NCBI GenBank assembly: GCA_017622155.1
Contig: JAGARS010000228.1
Location: forward strand, 1 to 8,725
DNA: 8,725 bases
Reading direction: 5' to 3'
Origin: Peptococcaceae bacterium
GTDB lineage: Bacteria > Bacillota > Peptococcia > Peptococcales > Peptococcaceae
Shown here: in pieces, positions 1 to 6,785 of the stretch
How positions within the stretch are numbered: position 1 is the stretch's first letter
Layout: each line of letters opens with the position of its first letter
Notes under the pieces: generated by a model
What the model was told of the DNA's origin: nothing
Database searches by the model: none
What the model saw: only the letters and a program-made list of their open reading frames with translations
Program-made: the position numbers and the translations under genes

Positions 1-298
1 AGAATTTGGAATAGATACCGGAGAAGTTTACAGCCAATTCGCCTTCGAAGTTGATGTTGAAGTCTTCGATACCGTGAGTCATTGGGTATGCATCGGTAGC
101 CAGTGTAGCCCATGTTGGAGGTGTGATGGTTGGTACAGCACCTAACAGACGCAGGTCATGACGTGCGGAACCTTTTTCAATGATTTTTTTCAGGTTAGGC
201 ATATGCCCTTCGTCAACCATTTTGCGGGAGAATTTTGGATCCAGACCGTCCAAACCCAGCAGGATGACTTTTTCAGATAATGCTTTTGTTCTTAACAT
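1..298 (-). CDS. Alkaline phosphatase superfamily protein (type I phosphodiesterase/nucleotide pyrophosphatase-like), N-terminal part
   Basis: Only the first 99 codons are in the window; the gene runs off the left edge. The start ATG (296-298) has an AAAGGGG ribosome binding site (310-316) 11 bases upstream. The protein opens with a hydrophobic strand ending in a metal-ligand motif, LGLDGLDP, with the Asp at residue 17. It is followed by a MPNLKK segment (33-38) and the motif TITPPTWATLATDAYPMTHGI-like at 57-77. By family analogy Thr59 is the metal-bound nucleophile. This pattern is typical of nucleotide pyrophosphatase/phosphodiesterase-type members, which hydrolyse phosphodiester or phosphomonoester bonds with two metal ions. 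There is no signal peptide, so the enzyme is probably cytoplasmic. The substrate cannot be told from this part; phosphoglycerate mutase-like or sulfatase-like members are less likely. It is a separate transcription unit from the heme operon, with its own promoter. Confidence 0.8.
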   Translation of the reverse strand, partial: MLRTKALSEKVILLGLDGLDPKFSRKMVDEGHMPNLKKIIEKGSARHDLRLLGAVPTITPPTWATLATDAYPMTHGIEDFNINFEGELAVNFSGIYSKF

Positions 299-340
299 TT
301 CTTACATTACCCCTTTCAAAAGTATAAATTATTTGTGATC

Positions 341-361
341 CGCTATGCAGTACACACAGCG
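341..361 (-). other. Small hairpin in the phosphodiesterase mRNA leader
   Basis: On the minus strand CGCTGTG (355-361) can pair with CATAGCG (341-347), giving a seven-pair stem with one G-U pair and a seven-base loop. It lies about 25 bases upstream of the ribosome binding site. It is not followed by a T-run, so it is not a terminator. Its role is unknown; it may be incidental. Confidence 0.25.
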
Positions 362-461
362 AATAGTAACCGAGATTACTACAACATAATTGTATCATGG
401 TTATGTTTCAGAATTGTTACAAATCTATTAAGAAATAATGAAAAATTCGTACAATTTCGCC

Positions 462-496
462 ATAGATACAAACTATGCCATATAACCTGTATCTAT
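462..496 (-). promoter_or_regulatory. 9-bp inverted repeat at the transcription start of the phosphodiesterase gene
   Basis: ATAGATACA (462-470) and TGTATCTAT (488-496) are perfect inverted copies separated by 17 bases. The right arm touches the -10 box and the rest covers the start site and first bases of the predicted transcript. It could be a repressor operator, or a hairpin at the 5' end of the mRNA that protects it. I do not recognise the motif as the site of a known regulator. Confidence 0.35.
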
Positions 497-523
497 TATA
501 GCAAGTGCAGTTTATATAAGCAA
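495..523 (-). promoter_or_regulatory. Sigma-A type promoter for the phosphodiesterase gene
   Basis: Read on the minus strand there is a perfect TATAAT (495-500), preceded by TGC, which makes it an extended -10. A TTGCTT -35 hexamer (518-523) lies exactly 17 bases upstream. Transcription would begin near 488, leaving a leader of about 190 bases before the ATG at 298. It lies just downstream of the heme operon terminator. A second extended -10 candidate (TGA-TACAAT, minus strand, 389-397) sits closer to the gene without a good -35. Confidence 0.6.
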
Positions 524-543
524 ACAACTTATTACAACCGCGC

Positions 544-580
544 AAAAAAGCATACACAACCATTCGTTGTGTATGCTTTC
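544..580 (-). terminator. Rho-independent terminator of the hem operon
   Basis: On the minus strand GAAAGCATACACAAC pairs with GTTGTGTATGC around a five-base loop (stem arms roughly 547-560 and 566-579) and is followed by a run of six T (complement of 544-549). It lies about 55 bases after the stop of the fused cobA-hemD gene and before the promoter of the next gene. This shows that the operon ends here and does not continue into hemB or hemL. A second copy of one stem arm lies alongside at 581-594. Confidence 0.85.
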
Positions 581-635
581 TGTGTATGCTTTCTAAGACA
601 CATCATTATGTCTTTAATTTTATTTTTTGACAATA

Positions 636-2153
636 CTATTTTGAATAATACTTCTGAATGGATTCTACTAAGCCATCAATGGTATACTTTTCAGCACAAA
701 TATCTACTTTTAAGCCATTTTTCTCTGCAGTTTCTGCAGTAATCGGCCCGATACATGCTACTGTAATGCCTTCGATCAACTCACGGTTATCACCAATCAA
801 TTTCAGGAAATTGGTAACAGTAGAACTGCTGGTAAAGGTCAGTCCATGAATTTCTTTATCCTGCAGTTTTTCCAGCAAAAGCTGGGTATCTGTTTCATCA
901 GCCATTACAGTCTGATAAGCGATGACTTCATTTACTTCTGCGCCCAGCTGTACCAGGCTATCTACCAGCACCTGACGTGCCAGATCAGCTCTTGGCAGCA
1001 ATACTTTGTCACCAGGCTGAATACGGTCTTTCATTGCATCAATCACAGCTTCTGCATGGAATACTTCCGGCATCACATCTACCAGCAGGCCACGTTCTTC
1101 CAGTTCTTCTGCTGTTTTCGGCCCAATTGCACAAATTTTTGCATCTTTCAATGCACGAATATCCAGCTTCTGCGCTTTCATACGTGCAAAAAATACCTTC
1201 ACACCATTAACACTGGTAAAGATAATCCAGTTATAATTACCGGCTTCCTGCACAGCTTTGTCCAACGCAGCCAAATCATCCGGCTCCTGGATTTTGATGG
1301 TTGGATACTCCCATGCCTCTGCGCCTAAGTTTTCCAGTTTTTCAGAAAGTACACTTGCCTGCTCACGGTTGCGTGTTACCAGCACACGTTTGCCGAACAA
1401 AGGTTTATCTTCAAACCAGCGCAAAGTATCGCGCAAGGTTACTACCTGACCTATAATAATAATTGCAGGGGATTTTAATCCTGCTTTCTGTACTTCTTCA
1501 ACGATATTAGCCAGTGTGCCGGTTACCACACGCTGTTCAGGACGAGTACCCCAGCGAATCAGAGCAATCGGAGTTGCGGCATCTTTGCCGTTTGCCACCA
1601 GATTCTCTACGATTTGAGGCAGATTGCCGACACCCATCAGAAATACTAATGTACCCGGATCCATTGCCAGACGCGGCCAATTGATGTTGCTGGTTTCTTT
1701 GCCTGGTTCTTCATGACCGGTTACAACAGTAAAACTTGCTGTGAAGTCGCGATGTGTAATTGGAATTCCGGCATAGGCCGGTACGGAAATCGCTGAAGTA
1801 ATCCCCGGCACCTCTTCAAATTCAATCCCTGCTTTACGCAGTTCTTCGCCTTCTTCGCCGCCACGGCCGAACACATATGGGTCGCCGCCTTTTAAACGAG
1901 CCACCACTTTCCCCTTCAGACCTTCTTCAACCAGAACTTTATTGATTTCGTCCTGTGTCATAGTATGTCGATCAGGAGATTTCCCCACATAAATCAGCTC
2001 TGCATCGGCACGACGATAGCTTAACAATCTTGGATTTGCCAGACGGTCATATACAATCACATCTGCTTTCTGAATACATTCCAGCCCTTTTACTGTGATC
2101 AATTTGATATCGCCGGGACCTGCCCCGATTAAATATACTTTCCCTTTACTCAT
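636..2153 (-). CDS. cobA-hemD: Fused uroporphyrinogen-III C-methyltransferase / uroporphyrinogen-III synthase
   Basis: This is a two-domain protein of 505 residues. Residues 1 to about 245 are the SAM-dependent methyltransferase (SUMT) that makes precorrin-2 from uroporphyrinogen III. Its signature pieces are LIGAGPGD (8-15), the LKGGDPYVFGRGGEE loop (87-101) and VVTGHEEP (143-150). From about 252 to the end is the HemD domain, which closes and flips ring D of hydroxymethylbilane. It begins PLFGKRVLVTR and contains IIFTSVNGV and ICAIGPKTAEEL, the usual landmarks of this poorly conserved family. Fusion places two consecutive steps on one chain; such fusions are common in Clostridia and Negativicutes. 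The start overlaps the hemC stop as ATGA, so translation is coupled. Last gene of the operon, followed by a strong terminator. Both domains look complete. Confidence 0.95.
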   Translation of the reverse strand: MSKGKVYLIGAGPGDIKLITVKGLECIQKADVIVYDRLANPRLLSYRRADAELIYVGKSPDRHTMTQDEINKVLVEEGLKGKVVARLKGGDPYVFGRGGEEGEELRKAGIEFEEVPGITSAISVPAYAGIPITHRDFTASFTVVTGHEEPGKETSNINWPRLAMDPGTLVFLMGVGNLPQIVENLVANGKDAATPIALIRWGTRPEQRVVTGTLANIVEEVQKAGLKSPAIIIIGQVVTLRDTLRWFEDKPLFGKRVLVTRNREQASVLSEKLENLGAEAWEYPTIKIQEPDDLAALDKAVQEAGNYNWIIFTSVNGVKVFFARMKAQKLDIRALKDAKICAIGPKTAEELEERGLLVDVMPEVFHAEAVIDAMKDRIQPGDKVLLPRADLARQVLVDSLVQLGAEVNEVIAYQTVMADETDTQLLLEKLQDKEIHGLTFTSSSTVTNFLKLIGDNRELIEGITVACIGPITAETAEKNGLKVDICAEKYTIDGLVESIQKYYSK

Positions 2154-3088
2154 GGATTCAGCTCCATTCTGATTTGTTCTAATATTTCTTTACCGCCTTT
2201 TGCGGATAATTTTGCAGCCAATTCTTCACCGACACGTTCAGCATGTTCAACAGGCCCTCGTTCCTGATCTCGAATGATCGTACTGCCATCGATAGAACCT
2301 ACCAGCCCATCCAGTACCACTTCCTGACCTTCAATATGGGCATGCCCTGCAATTGGAATCTGGCAGCCGCCTTCCAGCGCACGCAGCAATGCACGTTCTG
2401 CGTTTACACAAATCTCGCTTTCTTTATCATGAATCAGCTGTACCAGAGCAATGATTTCCGGATCATCGCTTCTGGTTTCTACTGCAATTACACCTTGACT
2501 TACCGCTGGCAGGCATAAATCGTAAGAGAGCTCTTCTGTGATGGCTTCTTTCCATTCCATACGCTCCACACCCGCTGCCGCTAAAATAATACCGTCAAAG
2601 TTTTCTTCTTTTAATTTACGCATTCTGGTATTAACATTGCCGCGCAAATCCTGAATATTCAAATCGGGACGTTTATTAAGAAGCTGCGCTTTTCGGCGTA
2701 AACTGCTGGTGCCAACCTTGGCTCCTTCAGGTAAATCATTGAAGGAATCATATCTTTCGGAAATCAGTACATCTGCAGGATTATGCCGTTTCAGCATAGC
2801 AGAAAGCTGCAAACCTTCCGGTAATACGGTAGGAATATCTTTCAGACTATGTACAGCAAAATCCATTTCGCCACTTAAAAGACCATCCTCCAGCTCTTTT
2901 GTGAACAGCCCTTTATCACCAATTTTAGCCAAAGATACATCCAGTATTTTGTCACCTTTTGTTTTCAGCGAAACAATTTCAAATTCATAAGCATCCGTCA
3001 CTTTACGCAGGCAATCAATCACAAATTTGGTCTGCCACATTGCTAGAGCACTGTCACGAGATACTACTTTTACAACTCTTTTACTCAT
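2150..3088 (-). CDS. hemC: Hydroxymethylbilane synthase (porphobilinogen deaminase)
   Basis: Polymerises four porphobilinogen molecules into hydroxymethylbilane, the linear tetrapyrrole passed to HemD, encoded by the next gene. At 312 residues it has the normal length. Key residues fall at the same numbers as in the E. coli enzyme: catalytic Asp84 in HSLKDIP, substrate-binding Arg131-Arg132 in GTSSLRRKAQL, and Cys242 in LEGGCQIPI, which carries the dipyrromethane cofactor. The LRGNVNTRMRKL segment (148-159) is also typical. Its ATG overlaps the end of hemA by eight bases (shared ATGAGTAA), and its stop overlaps the start of cobA-hemD by four. It is therefore translated as part of a tightly coupled run. 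Cytoplasmic. Confidence 0.97.
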   Translation of the reverse strand: MSKRVVKVVSRDSALAMWQTKFVIDCLRKVTDAYEFEIVSLKTKGDKILDVSLAKIGDKGLFTKELEDGLLSGEMDFAVHSLKDIPTVLPEGLQLSAMLKRHNPADVLISERYDSFNDLPEGAKVGTSSLRRKAQLLNKRPDLNIQDLRGNVNTRMRKLKEENFDGIILAAAGVERMEWKEAITEELSYDLCLPAVSQGVIAVETRSDDPEIIALVQLIHDKESEICVNAERALLRALEGGCQIPIAGHAHIEGQEVVLDGLVGSIDGSTIIRDQERGPVEHAERVGEELAAKLSAKGGKEILEQIRMELNP

Positions 3089-4388
3089 CGGTTTTCACCT
3101 CATTTGCACTTTCCGGCTGTAAATCGTTCAAACCAAACAAATCGTCAATTGCTCGCATATAACAGTCGATACGGTCTGCATGGCTTCCTGCCAGATAACG
3201 AAGATTATACATCGGTTTATGCAGCCACTGACTTACAATGGAATGAGCCAGTTGCTCAATAATTTTCTGTTCACGCGGTGTCACATCATCAATACGACGC
3301 AATGCCTTTTCTACTTCGCGTCGTTTAATTTCTTCAGCCTGTTCCCTTAATTTTATAATCGTCGGAACTACTAGCAAAGAATCTAACCAGAAGAAAAAGT
3401 TCTCCAGCTCTTCTGCAACAATCTCTCTTGCTTTTACCGCCTCGCGCTGTCTTCCTTCTAAATTCTGCGCCACTACGTTCTGCATATCATCAATGTCATG
3501 CAAAAATACATTATCTAATTCCGCTACAGCAGGGTCGATATCTCTTGGTACTGCTATATCCATAAAGAACAGTGGTTTATTACGCATTTGCACCAAATGT
3601 TCGATATCTTTCTTTTCAATAATATATTTCGGTGATGCAGTACAACTAATTACAATATCTGCACTGTCCAGATAAGAACCAAAATGATCCAGACGAATTG
3701 CCTTACCGCCGAATTCATTTGCCAGACGCTGCGCACGGTCAAAGGTACGATTGGCTACAATCACACCGGTAATTCCGTTACTCACCAAATGTCTTGCCGC
3801 CAATTCACTTGTATCTCCGGCACCAATAATCAGCACTGTTTTTCCGTCTAAAGTACCCAGCTCCTGTTTTGCCAGTTCTACAGCAGCAGAACTGATAGAT
3901 ACTGCCTGGCGGTCGATGTATGTTTCAGTTCGTACCCGTTTACCCAATGTTAATGCACTCATCAAAAGTGTATTGATAACATTGTTAGACAAATGATACT
4001 CCAACGCATAATTATATGCATCCTGCACTTGTCCTTGTATCTGACTTTCCCCCAGAATCATAGAGTCAAGTCCTGCAGCAACAGTAAATAAATGCTCAAC
4101 AGCTTCCCGTTCTCGTTTCACATACATATGCTGTTCCAGTAAATCCACAGGACATTTGCTATACCAGCTGATAAACTTCATCAACCCTTTTACAGCTTTA
4201 CTGCCATCTTGTGCATCCATGTAAAACTCTGTACGATTGCAGGTAGACAATACCGCAATACCATCAACGCTTTCCATCTGCTGTAAATACTCCAGATTAC
4301 GTTTGATATTGGATTTAGACATGGACACCTTCTCACGGATTTCTACCGGAGCACTTTTATAGTTTAAGCCCAATAAGATGATAGACAT
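3081..4388 (-). CDS. hemA: Glutamyl-tRNA reductase
   Basis: Catalyses the first committed step of the C5 tetrapyrrole pathway, the NADPH-dependent reduction of glutamyl-tRNA(Glu) to glutamate-1-semialdehyde. The 435-residue protein has the three usual parts: catalytic domain 1 to about 155 with nucleophile Cys50 in LSTCNRTEFY and the GLDSMILGESQI block (106-117); NADPH-binding domain about 165-310; helical dimerisation domain to the C-terminus. The dinucleotide loop reads GAGDTSELAARHL (189-201), where the common form is GAGxMGE; this is a mild variant, not an obvious loss. The start ATG (4386-4388) has a GGGTGG ribosome binding site and lies 25 bases inside the preceding gene. The partner that uses the semialdehyde (HemL) is not in this operon. 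Confidence 0.97.
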   Translation of the reverse strand: MSIILLGLNYKSAPVEIREKVSMSKSNIKRNLEYLQQMESVDGIAVLSTCNRTEFYMDAQDGSKAVKGLMKFISWYSKCPVDLLEQHMYVKREREAVEHLFTVAAGLDSMILGESQIQGQVQDAYNYALEYHLSNNVINTLLMSALTLGKRVRTETYIDRQAVSISSAAVELAKQELGTLDGKTVLIIGAGDTSELAARHLVSNGITGVIVANRTFDRAQRLANEFGGKAIRLDHFGSYLDSADIVISCTASPKYIIEKKDIEHLVQMRNKPLFFMDIAVPRDIDPAVAELDNVFLHDIDDMQNVVAQNLEGRQREAVKAREIVAEELENFFFWLDSLLVVPTIIKLREQAEEIKRREVEKALRRIDDVTPREQKIIEQLAHSIVSQWLHKPMYNLRYLAGSHADRIDCYMRAIDDLFGLNDLQPESANEVKTDE

Positions 4389-5008
4389 AATTCCACCCTT
4401 TTTTGTACTTCTTCTTTTGTTTCTGTTTTCAGCAAATCCTGTAGACGCATATCTGCAAGATGCTGTAAAAATTCCCGTCGTTTTTTCTCATCAGGAATCG
4501 TCCGTATTGCCTCTTCACGGGCAGATTCTGCAATTTCAAGCATTATAGCATATTCTTCACCGAACTGTGCCTCTAACTCCATCCGAATCCCTCTGGAAAT
4601 CGCTGGACTGGCACCATCAGTAGAAACAGCAATAAGCAAATCTCCGCGGCGCACCGCCGCATTAACCGTAAAGCTGCTTTCTTCACGGCTATCTACTACA
4701 TTTACCAACACTTGATGCGCTTCACACCACACAGCTGCTCTATGATTAACTTCCCGATTGTTCGTAGCAGCAATTACCAGAAAACTGCCATTCAACATTT
4801 CTTCCTGAAATGGCTGCGCAATCCATGTAAAAGAATGCTGTGCTTCATATAAATGCTGCAGCTCTTCATGAAGTACAGGACTAATCACCGTTACATTTGC
4901 TTCTTCATTCAGAAGTGATTTTACTTTGCGCAATGCAACGCTTCCGCCCCCAATCACAATACAGCAGCGATTTTTTAAATTTAAGGTGACCGGATAAGAA
5001 AATGACAT
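4364..5008 (-). CDS. Precorrin-2 dehydrogenase / sirohydrochlorin ferrochelatase (Met8/CysG N-terminal type)
   Basis: Oxidises precorrin-2 to sirohydrochlorin with NAD and, in homologues, inserts iron to give siroheme. The 214-residue protein begins with a Rossmann fold: strand CCIVIGGGSVALRKV (15-29) followed by VTVISP (39-44). VNVVD (102-106) carries the Asp (106) matching the one needed for both activities in Met8p and CysG. The STDGASPAISRGIR segment (129-142) is the second conserved block. The helical tail is present. It acts right after the CobA domain encoded at the end of the same operon. The CysG methyltransferase half is absent, because that role is filled by the fused cobA-hemD. 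The start is one base after the upstream stop (TAATATG), and the end overlaps hemA by 25 bases. It might act only as a dehydrogenase (SirC-like). Confidence 0.9.
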   Translation of the reverse strand: MSFSYPVTLNLKNRCCIVIGGGSVALRKVKSLLNEEANVTVISPVLHEELQHLYEAQHSFTWIAQPFQEEMLNGSFLVIAATNNREVNHRAAVWCEAHQVLVNVVDSREESSFTVNAAVRRGDLLIAVSTDGASPAISRGIRMELEAQFGEEYAIMLEIAESAREEAIRTIPDEKKRREFLQHLADMRLQDLLKTETKEEVQKRVELCLSSYWA

Positions 5009-5009
5009 A

Positions 5010-5984
5010 TTAAAACGTCCTTTCGCGTAAATAATCCACGCCTTCTAACAGCACTTTTTTCATCGGATAATCAGGAAGTGCGGCAATATCCGCTTCAGCC
5101 TGCTTCAAGTATTGTTCTGCATATACTTCAGCATCTGAAATCCCGTTTTGTGCTAGAACAATTGCAATGGCTCTATCTACATCGGCCTGACCTTTCGGGA
5201 AACGATTTTCAATCAAATTTATCAATTCATCCCGCTCAGCAAAGGATTTCTCAAGTACCAGAATAGTCGGCAAAGTCATGATGCCGCGTGCCAAATCACT
5301 GCCTGCCGGTTTACCAAGCTTTTCAGAATCAATTGTCATATCTAGAAGATCATCTTTAATCTGAAAATCCATTCCTAAATTATACCCAATTTGATAGAAT
5401 CGATTGATTTCATCCTCACTGGCACCGGATGCCACTGCAGCTGCCTGACAGCTTGTTGCCATTAAAAGTGCTGTTTTTCGGTCAATACGATAATTATAAT
5501 CTGCAACTGTCTGATGCACATCATAGGTAGAACGCAATTGCTCCACTTCACCGAGACTCATTTCTGCACTCAAATCACCCATTATCGCAAGCAGTCTATC
5601 AGCATTAGGCTGTTTGCTAATGATATCAATTGCTTCTGCAAGAATATAATCTCCTACATGGATTGCATAACGATTATTTTTTAACACGTTTATCGTAGCT
5701 TGTCCACGCCGCGTATCCGCTTCGTCTACCACATCATCATGAATCAACGATGCCATATGCAAAAGCTCCATTGCTGCTGCAAGCGGAACAATATTGTCTT
5801 CGTTTTTGAACATACTGGCTGTTAAAATCGTAAGAGATGGCCGCACACGTTTGCCTCCGGCATGTAACGTGCGTAACGCATAAGCACGCATTTCAGGATG
5901 GTCAAAATCCAGCACCTTATCCAGATATGCCTCCACTTCCTCTAGTTTTTTCTTTACAGCATGTACTTTTAAGAAATTCAACAT
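5010..5984 (-). CDS. Long-chain all-trans polyprenyl diphosphate synthase, catalytic subunit (HepT/IspB type)
   Basis: Extends farnesyl or geranylgeranyl diphosphate with isopentenyl diphosphate to make the side chain of respiratory quinones or a related lipid carrier. The 324-residue protein is full length. It has GGKRVRP (43-49), the first Asp-rich motif DDVVD (83-87) with RRG (92-94), GDY (111-113), RKTALL (169-174), the second Asp-rich motif DDLLD (211-215) and KPAGSDL (225-231). Five residues before the first Asp-rich motif is Ala78; a small residue there fits a long rather than a short product. The start ATG has an AGGGGG site a few bases upstream. The gene before it encodes a prenyl-synthase-like protein lacking the Asp motifs, suggesting a two-subunit heptaprenyl/hexaprenyl-type enzyme. 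Exact chain length cannot be read from sequence. Confidence 0.93.
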   Translation of the reverse strand: MLNFLKVHAVKKKLEEVEAYLDKVLDFDHPEMRAYALRTLHAGGKRVRPSLTILTASMFKNEDNIVPLAAAMELLHMASLIHDDVVDEADTRRGQATINVLKNNRYAIHVGDYILAEAIDIISKQPNADRLLAIMGDLSAEMSLGEVEQLRSTYDVHQTVADYNYRIDRKTALLMATSCQAAAVASGASEDEINRFYQIGYNLGMDFQIKDDLLDMTIDSEKLGKPAGSDLARGIMTLPTILVLEKSFAERDELINLIENRFPKGQADVDRAIAIVLAQNGISDAEVYAEQYLKQAEADIAALPDYPMKKVLLEGVDYLRERTF

Positions 5985-6067
5985 ACCATTGCCCCCTGGC
6001 TGAATTCTTTTTGCAACAATGCTTCCAGCGCCGCAAATGAACTTATCTTCTCTCCTCTTAAGCCTTC
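5978..6067 (-). other. In-frame open stretch after the small-subunit stop, with an orphan ribosome-binding-like site
   Basis: After the TAG (6068-6070) of the preceding gene, the same reading frame stays open for 29 codons. It ends in a TGA (5978-5980) that overlaps the start of the polyprenyl synthase. The encoded peptide is well behaved and helix-like (it contains SSFAALEALLQKEFSQG). An AAGAGGAGAG sequence (about 6051-6060) looks like a strong ribosome binding site but has no ATG, GTG or TTG at a proper distance. The stretch could be a C-terminal tail cut off by a nonsense mutation, a tiny ORF using a rare start (ATA), or ordinary spacer. I do not call it a gene. Confidence 0.3.
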
Positions 6068-6589
6068 CTAATGATTACGCAGATATACATTTGCCTCAGC
6101 CAGAAGTGTTTCAGCTGCACACTTTGTAAACAGTGCCATAACCTCTGCAGTTTTCTCTACCAGAAGCGCTGCCGCATCGTCCATCGTATAAGACATACGC
6201 CCTTCTAGAGCATCTACACCATCAACATTGAAATGTTTCAGATACGCCAGATATATAGGCAAATAGGCTGTTTTACCGCTTTCAGTCAATGCAGTAATAA
6301 AACGTCCGTAAAGTAAATCTCCCAACAACACCGGCATCTGCTTTTCTGCACGAAGCTGTTCCGTATTTTCTGTCACTTCTGTCAAAGAAAAATGCAGTAA
6401 CGAAGATAAATATAACAATTCAGACAACTTACCAAACTCCATTGCATCTTTTTCGTCACAGCCTGTTATTTTGCTTAAATGTGCTGTTAGACGCGCAAAA
6501 AAGATAAAATCGCGTTCATAGAATGTATGATGAACCAGTTCAAATACAGAACTGCCTTTTACCCGTAATGCTTCTGCTAAATTTCGCAC
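6068..6589 (-). CDS. Non-catalytic prenyl diphosphate synthase-like small subunit (HepS/component I-like)
   Basis: The protein is 173 residues long with the GTG start at 6587-6589, chosen because GAGGTGAT (6594-6601) is nearly perfectly matched to 16S rRNA and well spaced. An ATG at 6607 and a TTG at 6640 are possible longer starts. It is all helical. KLSELLYLSSLLH (54-66) and PVLLGDLLYGRFITAL (86-101) resemble the regions around the first Asp-rich motif and the GDY motif of trans-prenyl synthases. Where DDxxD should stand, the sequence reads FSLTE, and there is no RRG, so metal-diphosphate chemistry is not expected. It covers only about the first half of the fold. Such short, dead partners regulate product length in two-component heptaprenyl/hexaprenyl synthases, and the catalytic subunit is the next gene. 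Function is inferred from resemblance and position; it may be a divergent protein of other role. First gene of the operon. Confidence 0.65.
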   Translation of the reverse strand: MRNLAEALRVKGSSVFELVHHTFYERDFIFFARLTAHLSKITGCDEKDAMEFGKLSELLYLSSLLHFSLTEVTENTEQLRAEKQMPVLLGDLLYGRFITALTESGKTAYLPIYLAYLKHFNVDGVDALEGRMSYTMDDAAALLVEKTAEVMALFTKCAAETLLAEANVYLRNH

Positions 6590-6593
6590 TACA

Positions 6594-6601
6594 ATCACCT
6601 C
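6594..6601 (-). promoter_or_regulatory. Ribosome binding site that fixes the GTG start of the first operon gene
   Basis: On the minus strand GAGGTGAT matches eight bases of the consensus UAAGGAGGUGAUC, with the GAGG core eight bases before the GTG at 6589. The ATG at 6607 has only AAAAGG before it, and the TTG at 6640 has no convincing site. Confidence 0.6.
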
Positions 6602-6650
6602 AAACATAAAAACCTTTTCTAAATGGACACAAAACTCCAAATTACCACTT

Positions 6651-6672
6651 ATTTTATCATATTTCTGATAAA
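6651..6672 (-). promoter_or_regulatory. Probable operon promoter (extended -10) overlapped by an inverted repeat
   Basis: On the minus strand TGA-TAAAAT (6651-6659) is an extended -10 box with no good -35. The start would be near 6644 and the leader about 55 bases. The same bases belong to a perfect 7-bp inverted repeat, TTTATCA (6653-6659) and TGATAAA (6666-6672), separated by six bases. A protein bound here would block the polymerase, so this is a candidate operator for the prenyl/tetrapyrrole operon. The spacing does not match Fur, PerR, Rex or FNR consensus sites that I know. Confidence 0.4.
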
Positions 6673-6767
6673 AAAAATAGAACTATCTGCTTTTTTATTG
6701 ATGAAATATTTATGAAAATTCTTTTGATAATCTATTTTCATAGCCGCGTTAAACCCAATATGCATAG

Positions 6768-6785
6768 AATGAATAATTATTCAAA
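6768..6785. promoter_or_regulatory. Candidate ARG box (ArgR/AhrC-type operator)
   Basis: The 18 bases AATGAATAATTATTCAAA fit every position of the E. coli ARG box wnTGAATwwwwATTCAnw, and the central 14 bases are a perfect palindrome. There is no clear second box at the usual 21-base centre spacing. It lies about 125 bases upstream of the probable operon start and about 280 upstream of the symporter start. In an AT-rich stretch a chance palindrome is possible. Confidence 0.35.

Noticed and set aside
335..742. 135-residue plus-strand open frame across the intergenic region and the end of cobA-hemD
   Set aside because: It runs through the operon terminator and antisense into a well-supported gene, has a Cys/Tyr/His-rich composition unlike a real protein and no ribosome binding site.
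846..1328. 160-residue plus-strand open frame antisense to cobA-hemD
   Set aside because: Shadow of a strongly supported gene; composition is rich in Cys, His and Gln and no start signal is present.
6649..6765. 38-codon minus-strand ORF (begins MHIGFNAAMK) in the divergent region
   Set aside because: No ribosome binding site, overlaps the probable operon promoter and inverted repeats, and has the Lys/Ile/Phe/Asn composition expected of random AT-rich sequence.
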